Shown here one piece after another: positions 44,855-53,759 of a stretch of DNA of 56,076 bases (positions are counted from its first letter, which is position 1; every line of letters begins with the position of its first letter). Origin of the DNA: Candidatus Methanoperedens sp. (GTDB lineage Archaea > Halobacteriota > Methanosarcinia > Methanosarcinales > Methanoperedenaceae). The notes beneath the pieces were generated by a model. The model was not told the origin of the DNA, searched no databases, and was given only the letters and a program-made list of their open reading frames with translations. A program made the translations under genes and the position numbers. Location of the stretch: assembly GCA_026552975.1 (NCBI GenBank), contig JAPMTR010000078.1, positions 1 through 56,076 on the forward strand, given 5' to 3'.

Positions 44855-44923
44855 TCGATTTTAATCAATATTTCTTACACAACCAAAAAATTTATACACC
44901 TGATACGATAGATATAAATAATT

Positions 44924-45214
44924 ATGAACATAGAAAACCTGCTCCATAAAAAACGCAATTTAATTTACAGCCTCGCTAAAAAACATGGGGCATATAATGT
45001 GCGTATTTTCGGTTCAGTGGCACGAAAAGAAGCTGACGCAGACAGTGATATTGATTTCTTGGTCGACCTAGAACCGGGTCGCAGCCTTCTTGATCTTGGC
45101 GGACTTTTAATGGATCTGCGGGAATTGCTGCCCTGTAAAGTGGATGTTATTACTGAGAAAGGTCTTCGGGAACGTATCCGGAATAACGTATTAAGAGAGG
45201 CTAAACCACTTTGA
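44924..45214 (+). CDS. mntA: MntA-like minimal nucleotidyltransferase antitoxin
   Basis: 96 residues. The GSX10DXD nucleotidyltransferase motif is intact (FGSVARKEADADSDIDFLVD). The C-terminal REAKPL overlaps the HepT start by 4 nt. In studied MntA/HepT pairs the antitoxin AMPylates the toxin near its active site (established). An AT-rich CAAAAAATTTATACAC (about 44883) resembles a TATA promoter. Confidence 0.92.
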   Translation: MNIENLLHKKRNLIYSLAKKHGAYNVRIFGSVARKEADADSDIDFLVDLEPGRSLLDLGGLLMDLRELLPCKVDVITEKGLRERIRNNVLREAKPL

Positions 45215-45549
45215 GGGATGATCGGGAGCGCATAATCGATATTCTGGAAGCGATTGAACGGATTGAGAAATATACAACTTCTGGCAAAGATGGTTTTTCA
45301 CATGAAGAACTAATTCAAGTCTGGATGGTACATCATCTCCAGATGATAGGAGAAGCAGCGAGATCCTTCTCAGCAAGTTTCAGGGAAAAACACAATGAAA
45401 TTCCATGGTCAAAGATTATTGGAATGCGTAATATACTAACCCATCGTTATTTCGGAATTGATGCGGATGTTGTCTGGGCAGTTATTGAAAATGATCTGCC
45501 AGAACTAAAAAATAAAATCGCCGTAATTTTAAGTGAAGATTATATATAA
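45211..45549 (+). CDS. hepT: HepT-like HEPN ribonuclease toxin
   Basis: 112 residues, helical. The HEPN catalytic RX4H motif is intact as GMRNILTHRYFG, with the following Tyr that MntA modifies in characterised systems. WMVHHLQMIGEAARSFSASF is the family's middle block. It is the second gene of the MntA/HepT pair, and its stop is 11 nt before the next gene. Confidence 0.92.
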   Translation: MRDDRERIIDILEAIERIEKYTTSGKDGFSHEELIQVWMVHHLQMIGEAARSFSASFREKHNEIPWSKIIGMRNILTHRYFGIDADVVWAVIENDLPELKNKIAVILSEDYI

Positions 45550-45560
45550 CGGAAAAAACT

Positions 45561-47444
45561 ATGCCCCATTACCTCGGTGAACTCTTATTATACTGGTGTC
45601 CTACCTGTAACCTCCCTGTGCTTGGAAAAACATGTGCGTGCACAACCCCCACAAAAAAGATAGAAATTACTCCCCCGGGAGACATCAGGCCTGCATTCAA
45701 GTATGATATTGATCTCATAAACAGGACAACTGAAAAACAATTCGCAGTGAAATTAATTCCCGAAGGAAGGCTTGTTGTCCTTAACAAAGCACCTTATGAA
45801 GACAGGATGGATGAAGTAGTATTTGACGGCGCAATAATGGGTTCCATTCGTTTTGAGATCGAAAAGATGGATTGGTTTTTCATTCCGCGGCTTGAGGGAG
45901 CACGCCACCTTGCTGGCGGTAATAAATGTATAATAATTGATAAAGGCGCGATAAGTTTTATTGAAAAAGGCGCTTCAGTTCTTGCTCCGGGAGTTAATGA
46001 AGCCGATCCAGGCATAAAAGAGGAAGACGAAGTCATCATCCTGACGCCGGATAAAGAAGTGATCGCCACAGGAAGAGCAAGGATGAACGCAGCAAGGATG
46101 CTTACCCATGAAAAAGGAATGGCCGTAAAAACACGCTGGAACGGAAAGCCACATGCACATGAGCCATTATCTGCGCAGATGAGAACCTGGGATGGTGCTG
46201 TACAGGCAAACATACATATTCTCAGTAAAATGGAGCTAAAGTCGCACAGTTTCATAAAAAACGTGATCGAAACCTCCAAAAGACCTGTGACTGTCTCGTA
46301 TTCCGGAGGAAAGGACAGCCTTGTAACCCTTCTTCTTGTTCGCGATGTTACGGCAGATTTTGAGATATTGTTCGCAGATACTGGTCTTGAATTCACTGAA
46401 ACCATCGAAAATGTAAAAGAAACAGCAAAAAAACTTTCACTTCCATTACATATCCATTCATCCGGAGATTCTTTCTGGCAATCCATTGATAATTTCGGTC
46501 CTCCCACAGTTGAAGCAAGATGGTGCTGCAAAGTCTGCAAACTGGGAGCGATAACACAGGTCATAGAAAAGAATTATAATAACGGCTGCCTTACATTCAT
46601 AGGACAGCGAAAGTATGAAAGTCAGGTAAGAGCTGACAGTGAACACATCTGGAAGAACCCATGGGTGGGAAACCAGATAGGAGCTACGCCCATCCAGAAC
46701 TGGACCGCGCTTCATGTCTGGCTATACCTGTTCTGGAAGAAGGCAAAATATAATCCTCTGTATGAAGAAGGTTTTGACAGGATTGGATGCTGGTTATGCC
46801 CTTCGGCAAGCATGGCTGATTTCTCACGGCTTAGCGAGATCCACCCCGAACTTGGTGAAAAACTTGAGAAATACCTTTTGGCCTATGCCTCACGCAATGG
46901 ACTTCCAGAAGAATGGGTAAAAATGGGTTTCTGGCGCTGGCAGGTGCTTCCAAAATCCATCAGTATTATCGCCAAAAGGCTGGGAATCAATGTAGTCCCG
47001 ATAAGTGAGAAAAAACCTGTGCAATTCACGATAACAGTGGGTTATCGTCCCTGCAAAGCAGGAGGGATGACCGCTGAAGGAAGTTTTGGGACTCCGATAA
47101 ATCTTGCCAATATCGAAGATTCAGGTTTTCTTAACATCATCGGGAACATAAGATCGATCGAGGGCGTGATACTCGCCGAATGCGGCGAGAACAATGTTCA
47201 CGTCTATGCAAGCGGAACTCTGGTCGCGCGGGGCGGAAACGAGGGTGAAGCGCGGGAATTGATCGGACTTGCAGAAAAGACAATCCGGCGAGCCATATTA
47301 TGCACAGGATGCGGTGTGTGTGTTGGTCAGTGTGCTGTTCATGCAATAAGTATGAGAGGGACTGCAAAAATAAGCGCAAAATGCACCCAATGCGGGAAAT
47401 GCACTTGGGCATGCCCTGTTGTAAAATTTTCGAATCCTTTATGA
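45561..47444 (+). CDS. PUA / PP-loop PAPS-reductase-like / ferredoxin fusion protein
   Basis: 627 residues. Domain order: zinc ribbon (CPTCNLPVLGKTCAC, residues 13-27), PUA domain (about 130-215), PP-loop domain with SYSGGKDSLVTLL (Ser248 on) and Cys motifs RWCCKVCK and CWLCPS, then a C-terminal two-cluster ferredoxin (CTGCGVCVGQC and CTQCGKCTWACP). Its layout matches the methanogen PAPS-reductase-like proteins. The PUA domain suggests an RNA substrate, perhaps tRNA thiolation, rather than plain sulfate assimilation. This is not proven. Confidence 0.85.
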   Translation: MPHYLGELLLYWCPTCNLPVLGKTCACTTPTKKIEITPPGDIRPAFKYDIDLINRTTEKQFAVKLIPEGRLVVLNKAPYEDRMDEVVFDGAIMGSIRFEIEKMDWFFIPRLEGARHLAGGNKCIIIDKGAISFIEKGASVLAPGVNEADPGIKEEDEVIILTPDKEVIATGRARMNAARMLTHEKGMAVKTRWNGKPHAHEPLSAQMRTWDGAVQANIHILSKMELKSHSFIKNVIETSKRPVTVSYSGGKDSLVTLLLVRDVTADFEILFADTGLEFTETIENVKETAKKLSLPLHIHSSGDSFWQSIDNFGPPTVEARWCCKVCKLGAITQVIEKNYNNGCLTFIGQRKYESQVRADSEHIWKNPWVGNQIGATPIQNWTALHVWLYLFWKKAKYNPLYEEGFDRIGCWLCPSASMADFSRLSEIHPELGEKLEKYLLAYASRNGLPEEWVKMGFWRWQVLPKSISIIAKRLGINVVPISEKKPVQFTITVGYRPCKAGGMTAEGSFGTPINLANIEDSGFLNIIGNIRSIEGVILAECGENNVHVYASGTLVARGGNEGEARELIGLAEKTIRRAILCTGCGVCVGQCAVHAISMRGTAKISAKCTQCGKCTWACPVVKFSNPL

Positions 47445-47498
47445 TAGCATTCCAATATCCAATAGTATTTATTTTAGAATAGATAATAAAAGGTATTC

Positions 47499-47825
47499 AT
47501 GTCAATCCTAGATAAAATCTCCAGTTTCCTTGGAATAAAAAACCAGGAAAAAGAATCCAGTGATCTAATTGCTGATTCCTATATAGGTAAATTTGTAAAG
47601 CAGGACTATCTGGAGATCGGGGAAAGCATAGGGGTTGAAGGCCGAAGGATCATAATAAAAAATCCTGAAAGTGTCATGTCTATCCCTGTCGAAGCTGTTT
47701 ATAAGAATGAGGAAACCATTTCTGTAGGAGATTTTAACAGGGATGAAGCGTTGCAACTTGGAAAAGCATGGGCAGAACAAAAAGACGTAATGAAATTTGA
47801 TGAGAAAGGAATGCTGATCAAGTGA
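47499..47825 (+). CDS. conserved small archaeal protein, unknown
   Basis: 108 residues. A beta-rich core GKFVKQDYLEIGESIGVEGR RII, then NPESVMSIPVEAVYKNEE, looks like a small beta barrel of a type common in methanogens. No catalytic motif or membrane helix is seen. It lies 14 nt before Pth2 and 54 nt after the PP-loop fusion, all on one strand, so it may be co-transcribed with translation-related genes. Confidence 0.6.
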   Translation: MSILDKISSFLGIKNQEKESSDLIADSYIGKFVKQDYLEIGESIGVEGRRIIIKNPESVMSIPVEAVYKNEETISVGDFNRDEALQLGKAWAEQKDVMKFDEKGMLIK

Positions 47826-47839
47826 TCGCGGTGTAATTA

Positions 47840-48187
47840 ATGGCCGAGTATAAGCAAGTTATTATTGTGCGCGATGACCTGAAATTGTCAAAAGGCAAAC
47901 TCGCAGTCCAGGTAGCGCATGCAGCTATTTCAGCTTATGAATTCGCAGCACCAAAAGCACGAGAAGCCTGGAAAGAAGGGGGACAGAAGAAAGTGGTATT
48001 AAGAGTCGCGGGGTTAAAGGAACTTTTCGAATTCAGGGAACTTGCCAGAAGACATAGTCTTCCGGCAGTTCTTATTACTGATGCGGGATTGACCGAAGTT
48101 CCCCCAGGAACAACAACTGTTCTGGGGATAGGACCTTCGGAAGTCGGTGAACTCGATAAGATCACGGGAAATTTGAAGCTGCTGTGA
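47840..48187 (+). CDS. pth2: peptidyl-tRNA hydrolase 2
   Basis: 115 residues, full length. KQVIIVRDDLKLSKGKLAVQ and VAHAAISAYEFA are the active-site blocks, and LPAVLITDAGLTEVPPGTTT and VLGIGPSEVGELDKITG complete the fold. It frees peptidyl-tRNA released prematurely from ribosomes, so it complements the VLRF1-like protein at 36.8-37.7 kb. It ends 2 nt from the convergent ppsA stop. Confidence 0.96.
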   Translation: MAEYKQVIIVRDDLKLSKGKLAVQVAHAAISAYEFAAPKAREAWKEGGQKKVVLRVAGLKELFEFRELARRHSLPAVLITDAGLTEVPPGTTTVLGIGPSEVGELDKITGNLKLL

Positions 48188-48189
48188 AC

Positions 48190-50472
48190 TTAGCTCTTCT
48201 TTTCTCTTGCCCCTTTTAGCAGCAACTGCAATTCTGTTCTTGCAACCATATCCCTGACAGTCTCCACAGCATCAATATTCGCTGAAATGCTAGTTATACC
48301 AAGTTCTACAAGCCTTTTTGCGACCTTCGGATTGCTCCCTGCCTGGCCACAGATGCTTGTTTTCACACCAACTTTATTGCACTCGATGATGACATGCTCT
48401 ATGAGTTTCATGATCGCAGGATGCAATTCATTATAAAGATGCGACACATGCTCGTTATTCCTATCAACAGCAAGTGTATACTGTGTAAGATCGTTCGTAC
48501 CAAAGCTAACAAAATCAAGTCCCTCGGCTAAGAACTGATCTATTATCAAAGCCGCTGCAGGGATCTCAACCATTATTCCGATCTCGGTCTTGCCAAAATC
48601 GATTCCTCTTTCGCGCATGAATTCTTTAGCCCGTCTCAACTCCGAAGGATGCTGCACAAGAGGTATCATAATTCCCATATTATTGTATCCGCGCTTGATC
48701 AACTCCTTAAAAGCCCTTACTTCAAGCTCGAAATGCTCAGTATCTATAAGGTCACGCCGAATACCCCGAAATCCCAGCATTGGATTTGGCTCTATGGGTT
48801 CACCCTCGCCGCCTTCCATTGCCCTGAACTCATCAGTGGGCGCATCAAGTGTTCTTACCCAGACTGGTTTCGGATAGAATGCATCAACAACTGTCTGGAT
48901 GCGCGACACAAGCTCTGCAACATACTCATCAGCCTTCCCCTCCTTTATATACTGCTTGGGGTGCTTGGGAAGTCCGAGGATCATGTGTTCGACCCTTAAA
49001 AGACCAACACCATCAGCCTGGGTTTCAAGAGCGCGCACCGTTGCTTCTGGAATTGAGACATTTACCTTAACTTCAGTTGCAGTTACGGGTTTTGATCTTG
49101 CAAATTTCACGGATTTAGTTTCATTTTGAGTTACAACAGGCGTAACAGACTCCTTTTTACCTTCAAAAACAAGGCCTTTTTCACCGTCTATCGTAATTTT
49201 CATACCATCTGTTAGCATCTGTGTCGCTTTTCGTGTTCCAACAACTGCAGGACAGCCAAGTTCGCGCGAAACTATAGCAGCATGGCATGTAAGACCCCCT
49301 TCATCAGTAACGATACCAGCAGCTCGTTTCATAGCCGGTACCATGTCAGGTGTGGTCATGACCGCAACAAGAATATCGCCATCTTTAACTTTGCCAAGTT
49401 CGCTGGCATCCGAAACAAGCTTTGCCTCACCATATGCCATGCCTGGAGACGCCCCAAGACCTTCAAGAATTGCCGTTGTTGCAACTTTATCATTAGGGTC
49501 TTTTTTCTTCTTTATGGTAGTTATAGGCCTTGACTGTAGAATAAATATCTCCCTGTTCTTGATTGCCCACTCAATATCCTGAGGTATTCCATAAAGGTCT
49601 TCCAGGATATTCCCGAATTCAACAAGTTTTAAGAGCTCATCATCATCAAGGACTTTTGCATTCTTCTTATCAGCAGGCACAGGAACATCCATTGTCTTGC
49701 CTGTTTTCGGATCTTTTGTATGCATTATGTTCTTTGTTGAGATCTTCCGTTCTTTAATGGTCTTTGTATTTTTCTCAACCAGATAATAATCCGGAGAAAC
49801 AGAACCTGATACTACTGTCTCACCAAGCCCCCATGATCCTTCAATGATCGTGAGAGGTTCTCCTGTAGAAGGATGGGAGGAGAACATTACACCTGCTTTT
49901 TCGGCATCAACCATCAACTGGACAACTGCACAAAGATTCACTTTGCTATGATCAAAACCCTGTTTTACACGATAATATATTGCACGCGCTCCATATAGTG
50001 ATGCCCAGCATTTCTTCACCGCGTCAATTACCATTTGTTCCCCTTTCATGTTAAGGAAAGTATCCTGCTGTCCTGCAAAGCTTGCATCGGGTAGATCTTC
50101 AGCTGTCGCACTTGATCGAACTGCCACAAAAACCTCATGCCCCTCTTTTTTGCACATGTCTTTATATTTTGATCTTATGCTCTTTTCGATGTCCTGGGGC
50201 ATCTTTGCATCCATTATTATCTTTTTTGCTTTCTTCTCTGCCCCCCTTAAAATGTCCGCATTATCAACATCAACTTCAAGTGAACTGAAAAGTTCCTCAC
50301 TTATACCGTTCTCATCAATAAACCTTCTAAAAGCCTGTGCTGTCACTGCAAAACCTGTTGGAACGGGAAGTTCTGCCCTCAGCATCTCTCCAAGGCTGGC
50401 CCCTTTTCCGCCAACGATCGCTATATCTTCTTTTCCAACTTCTTCAAGCCATACAACCGAATCTTCTGTCAT
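48190..50472 (-). CDS. ppsA: phosphoenolpyruvate synthase
   Basis: 760 residues, standard length. An N-terminal ATP-grasp domain (GGKGASLGEMLRAELPVPTG, VAVRSSATAEDLPDASFAGQ), the phosphohistidine swivel GGLTCHAAIVSRELG, and a C-terminal PEP-binding barrel (EIGIMVEIPAAALI, FGTNDLTQYTLAVDRNN, SICGQAG with its catalytic Cys). It makes PEP from pyruvate and ATP for gluconeogenesis. An HTH gene ends 2 nt upstream, so the pair is one operon. Confidence 0.96.
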   Translation of the reverse strand: MTEDSVVWLEEVGKEDIAIVGGKGASLGEMLRAELPVPTGFAVTAQAFRRFIDENGISEELFSSLEVDVDNADILRGAEKKAKKIIMDAKMPQDIEKSIRSKYKDMCKKEGHEVFVAVRSSATAEDLPDASFAGQQDTFLNMKGEQMVIDAVKKCWASLYGARAIYYRVKQGFDHSKVNLCAVVQLMVDAEKAGVMFSSHPSTGEPLTIIEGSWGLGETVVSGSVSPDYYLVEKNTKTIKERKISTKNIMHTKDPKTGKTMDVPVPADKKNAKVLDDDELLKLVEFGNILEDLYGIPQDIEWAIKNREIFILQSRPITTIKKKKDPNDKVATTAILEGLGASPGMAYGEAKLVSDASELGKVKDGDILVAVMTTPDMVPAMKRAAGIVTDEGGLTCHAAIVSRELGCPAVVGTRKATQMLTDGMKITIDGEKGLVFEGKKESVTPVVTQNETKSVKFARSKPVTATEVKVNVSIPEATVRALETQADGVGLLRVEHMILGLPKHPKQYIKEGKADEYVAELVSRIQTVVDAFYPKPVWVRTLDAPTDEFRAMEGGEGEPIEPNPMLGFRGIRRDLIDTEHFELEVRAFKELIKRGYNNMGIMIPLVQHPSELRRAKEFMRERGIDFGKTEIGIMVEIPAAALIIDQFLAEGLDFVSFGTNDLTQYTLAVDRNNEHVSHLYNELHPAIMKLIEHVIIECNKVGVKTSICGQAGSNPKVAKRLVELGITSISANIDAVETVRDMVARTELQLLLKGAREKKS

Positions 50473-50474
50473 GT

Positions 50475-50906
50475 TTAATTCTCCTTTAATGATCTTTGAA
50501 TCTTTTTGAGTTTTTTATCATAACTTTCCACAGCTATTTTGAGCATGAATGTGAGTTTTTCCCGGTCAAATCCCAGCTCTTTGGCAAGATTTTCAAGGAA
50601 ATGGACATCTATTTCCTTATGCTTTGATCTCTCCACACGGATAGCTTCTATCAGGGCCGCAGCATTAATGAATTTTCGTGCAAAATCAAATGTGGGCGTA
50701 ACACTGCCATTTTCGATACGGGATATTGACTCTCTTCGAAGTCCCATCAATTCGCCAAATTCTTGTTGTGACATACCATATCTCTTTCTATAATTACATA
50801 TTACATTCCCGGTGTCTGAAGATAATAAAATTGCTCCAGCTATTTCTTTTTGAAACGCTACGAGCCATTCCGGGACATATAAATTAGGTTTTGATGTCAA
50901 ATTCAA
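50475..50906 (-). CDS. XRE-family HTH regulator, operonic with ppsA
   Basis: 143 residues. HTH_3 spans about residues 33-85 (CNYRKRYGMSQQEFGELMGL, RRESISRIENGSVTPTFDFA). A helical C-terminal half follows, perhaps for dimerisation. It ends 2 nt before the ppsA start on the same strand and so likely controls PEP synthase and itself. No operator could be assigned; the 250 bp upstream are AT-rich and shared with the divergent membrane gene. Confidence 0.85.
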   Translation of the reverse strand: MNLTSKPNLYVPEWLVAFQKEIAGAILLSSDTGNVICNYRKRYGMSQQEFGELMGLRRESISRIENGSVTPTFDFARKFINAAALIEAIRVERSKHKEIDVHFLENLAKELGFDREKLTFMLKIAVESYDKKLKKIQRSLKEN

Positions 50907-51156
50907 TTTCCTCTATAAATATGTAGTAACTTAAATGTCACAATTTTTTTATTATATTGTTATCACCCTTATATTAAAGCTTTTCTACCAGTCACCATGA
51001 AAATAACATGATTTATCATGTCACATGTCAATATTTTTTTATCCCTTTTTTTCAGATGCTGGATTACATGATAATAATTATGCTAACAATAAATAGATTT
51101 AAATACTAATTAATCCACTCTAATTATTCACTGCTTTTAAATAAATAAAGGATACC

Positions 51157-51864
51157 ATGATCGACTGGAATGATAATCTCGTTAAACTGATAATATCAAT
51201 AATTTACGGAGTTATCTTTATTGAAATGTTCCTCTTTTTAACCATGTGGAGAAAGAGAATAACCCATATTGAATTTATGAATGATTTTGGGTCTCTTGCG
51301 ATATTTGCCCTCCTTCGAGGAATATCCGAATTTCTGGAAATACCACGAATTCTTAACTGGGAACCATTGTGGATATTTGACATAATGAAATTAATATTGG
51401 TTTCAAGTGCTTTTGCGGCTCTTCTTTCATTCGGCTTGAATGTCGCTACCGCGGGAATTGAAGAGAACAGGTGGCTTCGCGGCATACCTCATGGAGCATT
51501 ATTAATGTATTTCTGGTTTCTTACTTTCATAGGAGTAGATATTGTAACAGGGGGTGGTACAGGGATCAATTACAAAGTAGCAGAAATCGCCCAGAAACAA
51601 ACGCTTGGGTTCCTGGGCTCTGTCGTTACCTCTTATGCTTTTTTTGAATTATCGGGAAAAATAAATACTATTGCAGGCGAATCTGCAGGAAAAAAATTCA
51701 GGTATACAGGTGTTTGGTTTGCATTATATGCAATTTTTGAAGGGTTGAATGTGAATTTGATCACTGGTTTTCCGGATGTTATTTATAGTTGTGCCATTGC
51801 AATATTCATAACGATCTCTGTTATCAACATCTTCCAGTTATTTGAAGTAAAAAAACCCGTTTGA
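51157..51864 (+). CDS. seven-helix membrane protein, unknown
   Basis: 235 residues with seven predicted membrane helices, from LVKLIISIIYGVIFIEMFLF to IYSCAIAIFITISVINIFQL. It resembles the N-terminal membrane sensor part of archaeal kinases but carries no kinase or other soluble domain. TTTAAATAAATAAAGGATAC lies just before the ATG. Its stop is 4 nt from the convergent gene of the next cluster. Sensor or anchor function is only a guess. Confidence 0.7.
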   Translation: MIDWNDNLVKLIISIIYGVIFIEMFLFLTMWRKRITHIEFMNDFGSLAIFALLRGISEFLEIPRILNWEPLWIFDIMKLILVSSAFAALLSFGLNVATAGIEENRWLRGIPHGALLMYFWFLTFIGVDIVTGGGTGINYKVAEIAQKQTLGFLGSVVTSYAFFELSGKINTIAGESAGKKFRYTGVWFALYAIFEGLNVNLITGFPDVIYSCAIAIFITISVINIFQLFEVKKPV

Positions 51865-51868
51865 GACA

Positions 51869-52666
51869 CTATAGGAATGAGTTTCGCAATTTCTGGCTTA
51901 CTAAAGGCCTTTTAAAATATCCTCTGAGTATCCTATTTTTTTTCATCATAGAAATTACTTTAGCATCAGTAAGAATATAATTATAATCGTTCTTGATCTT
52001 AGGGTCAAATAATTGAGAATATTTAGAGATGAAGTCTTCATCTTCACTTTCTTTGCGTTCCAAAAAGTTGAATTTCCTGAATAGCCTTTCTTTTTCGAAA
52101 ATTTTATTCAGGTCCATATCACTGATCACAATCTTTTTGCTTTTTAATTCGGTCCTGAAATGTTCAATATCTATTTCAGAATAAAATGGTTTTTTATCAT
52201 GAAATGATCTTACTTCATCAGTAACGTATTTCTCTATTAGATCCCGCAATATCTTTTTTCTTATGATTCTTTTTATCATAAAGACGATTTTTTCCTCTTC
52301 GAATTCACATCCTTTTGAGATCATGGATAATGCTATTTCATTTACCTCATTTTCCCTTATAAGACCTTTATTTTCAAGAGATTTTTCAAGATCATCATCA
52401 AACCTGTAACTAAAAAATTTATCAAATGTTGGATCATATTTTACAAGGTCATTTCTCAAATTATTGAAGATCAAACTTGCTTTCCTGGTACCAAAGAGCT
52501 TTTCTACCGATTTTTCAAGTGATGAAATCAATGTTTCAAATTCCTCTTTGGATGGATTTGCACTTATTTCCATTCTAAAAGCCGATTGATTAAAGATCGT
52601 AATACCCAGATCACCCACATTTGATTCAAGATGTTTCTTCAGGATTTCCATTGTATTTATGGACAT
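51869..52666 (-). CDS. helical soluble protein, paralogue of the protein at 53760-54629
   Basis: 265 residues, almost all helical and charged, without membrane segments. It shares with the 289-residue protein two blocks: FETLISSLEKSVEKLFGTRK with FNNLRNDLV (there FIDLIEINISVLAGKNKSSD with CNRLRNRAL), and IFEKERLFRKFNF (there EIEKERLFRKFHG). No family is recognised. It ends a minus-strand run of four genes with little or no spacing, so it probably acts with the two membrane proteins between the paralogues. Confidence 0.65.
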   Translation of the reverse strand: MSINTMEILKKHLESNVGDLGITIFNQSAFRMEISANPSKEEFETLISSLEKSVEKLFGTRKASLIFNNLRNDLVKYDPTFDKFFSYRFDDDLEKSLENKGLIRENEVNEIALSMISKGCEFEEEKIVFMIKRIIRKKILRDLIEKYVTDEVRSFHDKKPFYSEIDIEHFRTELKSKKIVISDMDLNKIFEKERLFRKFNFLERKESEDEDFISKYSQLFDPKIKNDYNYILTDAKVISMMKKNRILRGYFKRPLVSQKLRNSFL

Positions 52667-52975
52667 TTACTCACCAGTCATCTCATCGAACATTTTCTTA
52701 ATATATATCGCTGAAACCAATGCAAATATGGCCGCGAAACTGATCGACATATCCTGTGCTGCTTTGATCGCGGATTCAAATACTAGACCAAATAATTTCT
52801 CTACAAAGTCAAAGAAGATATATGCTCCAAGGCTGAAAATAAAAGCTGAAAGAAACAACCAGAAATCAGCGGCCCCTTTTGTCGAATCATATAATTTTTT
52901 CGCATAATACACACATAATACTGCGGCTACAAGATTGATAATGGAAAACAGGTTATAGATCGTATTCATATCCAT
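52667..52975 (-). CDS. small three-helix membrane protein
   Basis: 102 residues with three membrane helices (YNLFSIINLVAAVLCVYYAK; FWLFLSAFIFSLGAYIFFDF; MSISFAAIFALVSAIYIKKM) and very short loops. The next gene starts directly after its stop. No family recognised. Its position between two homologous soluble proteins suggests it is a membrane partner. Confidence 0.65.
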   Translation of the reverse strand: MDMNTIYNLFSIINLVAAVLCVYYAKKLYDSTKGAADFWLFLSAFIFSLGAYIFFDFVEKLFGLVFESAIKAAQDMSISFAAIFALVSAIYIKKMFDEMTGE

Positions 52976-52976
52976 T

Positions 52977-53726
52977 TCACATTGCTCCAGTCATATTTTT
53001 AAAAATTCTATATATTGCAAAAGTAAGAACTATTAATGCGAAAGGAAGGACAATATTTTTAAACCCTTCAAAAATATTATGATCAAATACAAGTTCTCCT
53101 ATCCTTCCCAATCCAAATAAAAACATCAATAGCACCCCTATGGAGAAATAATTCCAATCTTTAATATTATATTTTATAAATGTAGCATTGACATAATATC
53201 CAAGCAGGAATACTCCCATTGTGAAAGCTATAGAAGCATAAAATTGACCGAAAAGTCCGCGGTCATATTGACCATCATTACCAGCCCATATCACATTATT
53301 TGAAACGACGTCGTCTAAACTTGCCGGATAAATATAACCCCCCATAAAGAATGCAAATATGAATAATAAGGATATAATGGTGATGTGATTTCTTTTTGAA
53401 ACGAAGGATATTGAACTTCCGGATATTACCATGGGAAAAATTGTATCATTGTTACTTTGTGAATCCTGGGCAGGAACAAATTTCTCTATGATATCCATTG
53501 GTTTATCTTCCTGATAGAGTATTTTCTCAACATTTTTACGATTTACCTGTTCTACCCTTTTTACCCTTTTTTTTTTCTCCGTCTTGATTATCTGATTTCC
53601 GGGTTTTTTTTTCGGGCCTACACTTTTTTTAGCCTTTTTCTTTGTAACATTACTCACACTAATGCTTTTCTTTTTAGGATTCTTCTGTGCTAACTTTTTT
53701 CGGGTTTTATTTTTTTTAACAGGCAA
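52977..53726 (-). CDS. membrane protein with Lys-rich disordered N-terminus
   Basis: 249 residues. The first 70 are extremely basic and low complexity (KKNKTRKKLAQKNPKKKSIS), like a nucleic-acid- or lipid-binding tail. From residue 115 four membrane helices follow (ITIISLLFIFAFFMGGYIYP, FYASIAFTMGVFLLGYYV, YFSIGVLLMFLFGLGRIGEL, NIVLPFALIVLTFAIYRIFK). It is 1 nt from the three-helix gene. The basic tail next to a MinD locus is intriguing, but function is unknown. Confidence 0.65.
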   Translation of the reverse strand: MPVKKNKTRKKLAQKNPKKKSISVSNVTKKKAKKSVGPKKKPGNQIIKTEKKKRVKRVEQVNRKNVEKILYQEDKPMDIIEKFVPAQDSQSNNDTIFPMVISGSSISFVSKRNHITIISLLFIFAFFMGGYIYPASLDDVVSNNVIWAGNDGQYDRGLFGQFYASIAFTMGVFLLGYYVNATFIKYNIKDWNYFSIGVLLMFLFGLGRIGELVFDHNIFEGFKNIVLPFALIVLTFAIYRIFKNMTGAM

Positions 53727-53759
53727 TTTATTTCACCTTGACATATTAACAAATGATCA

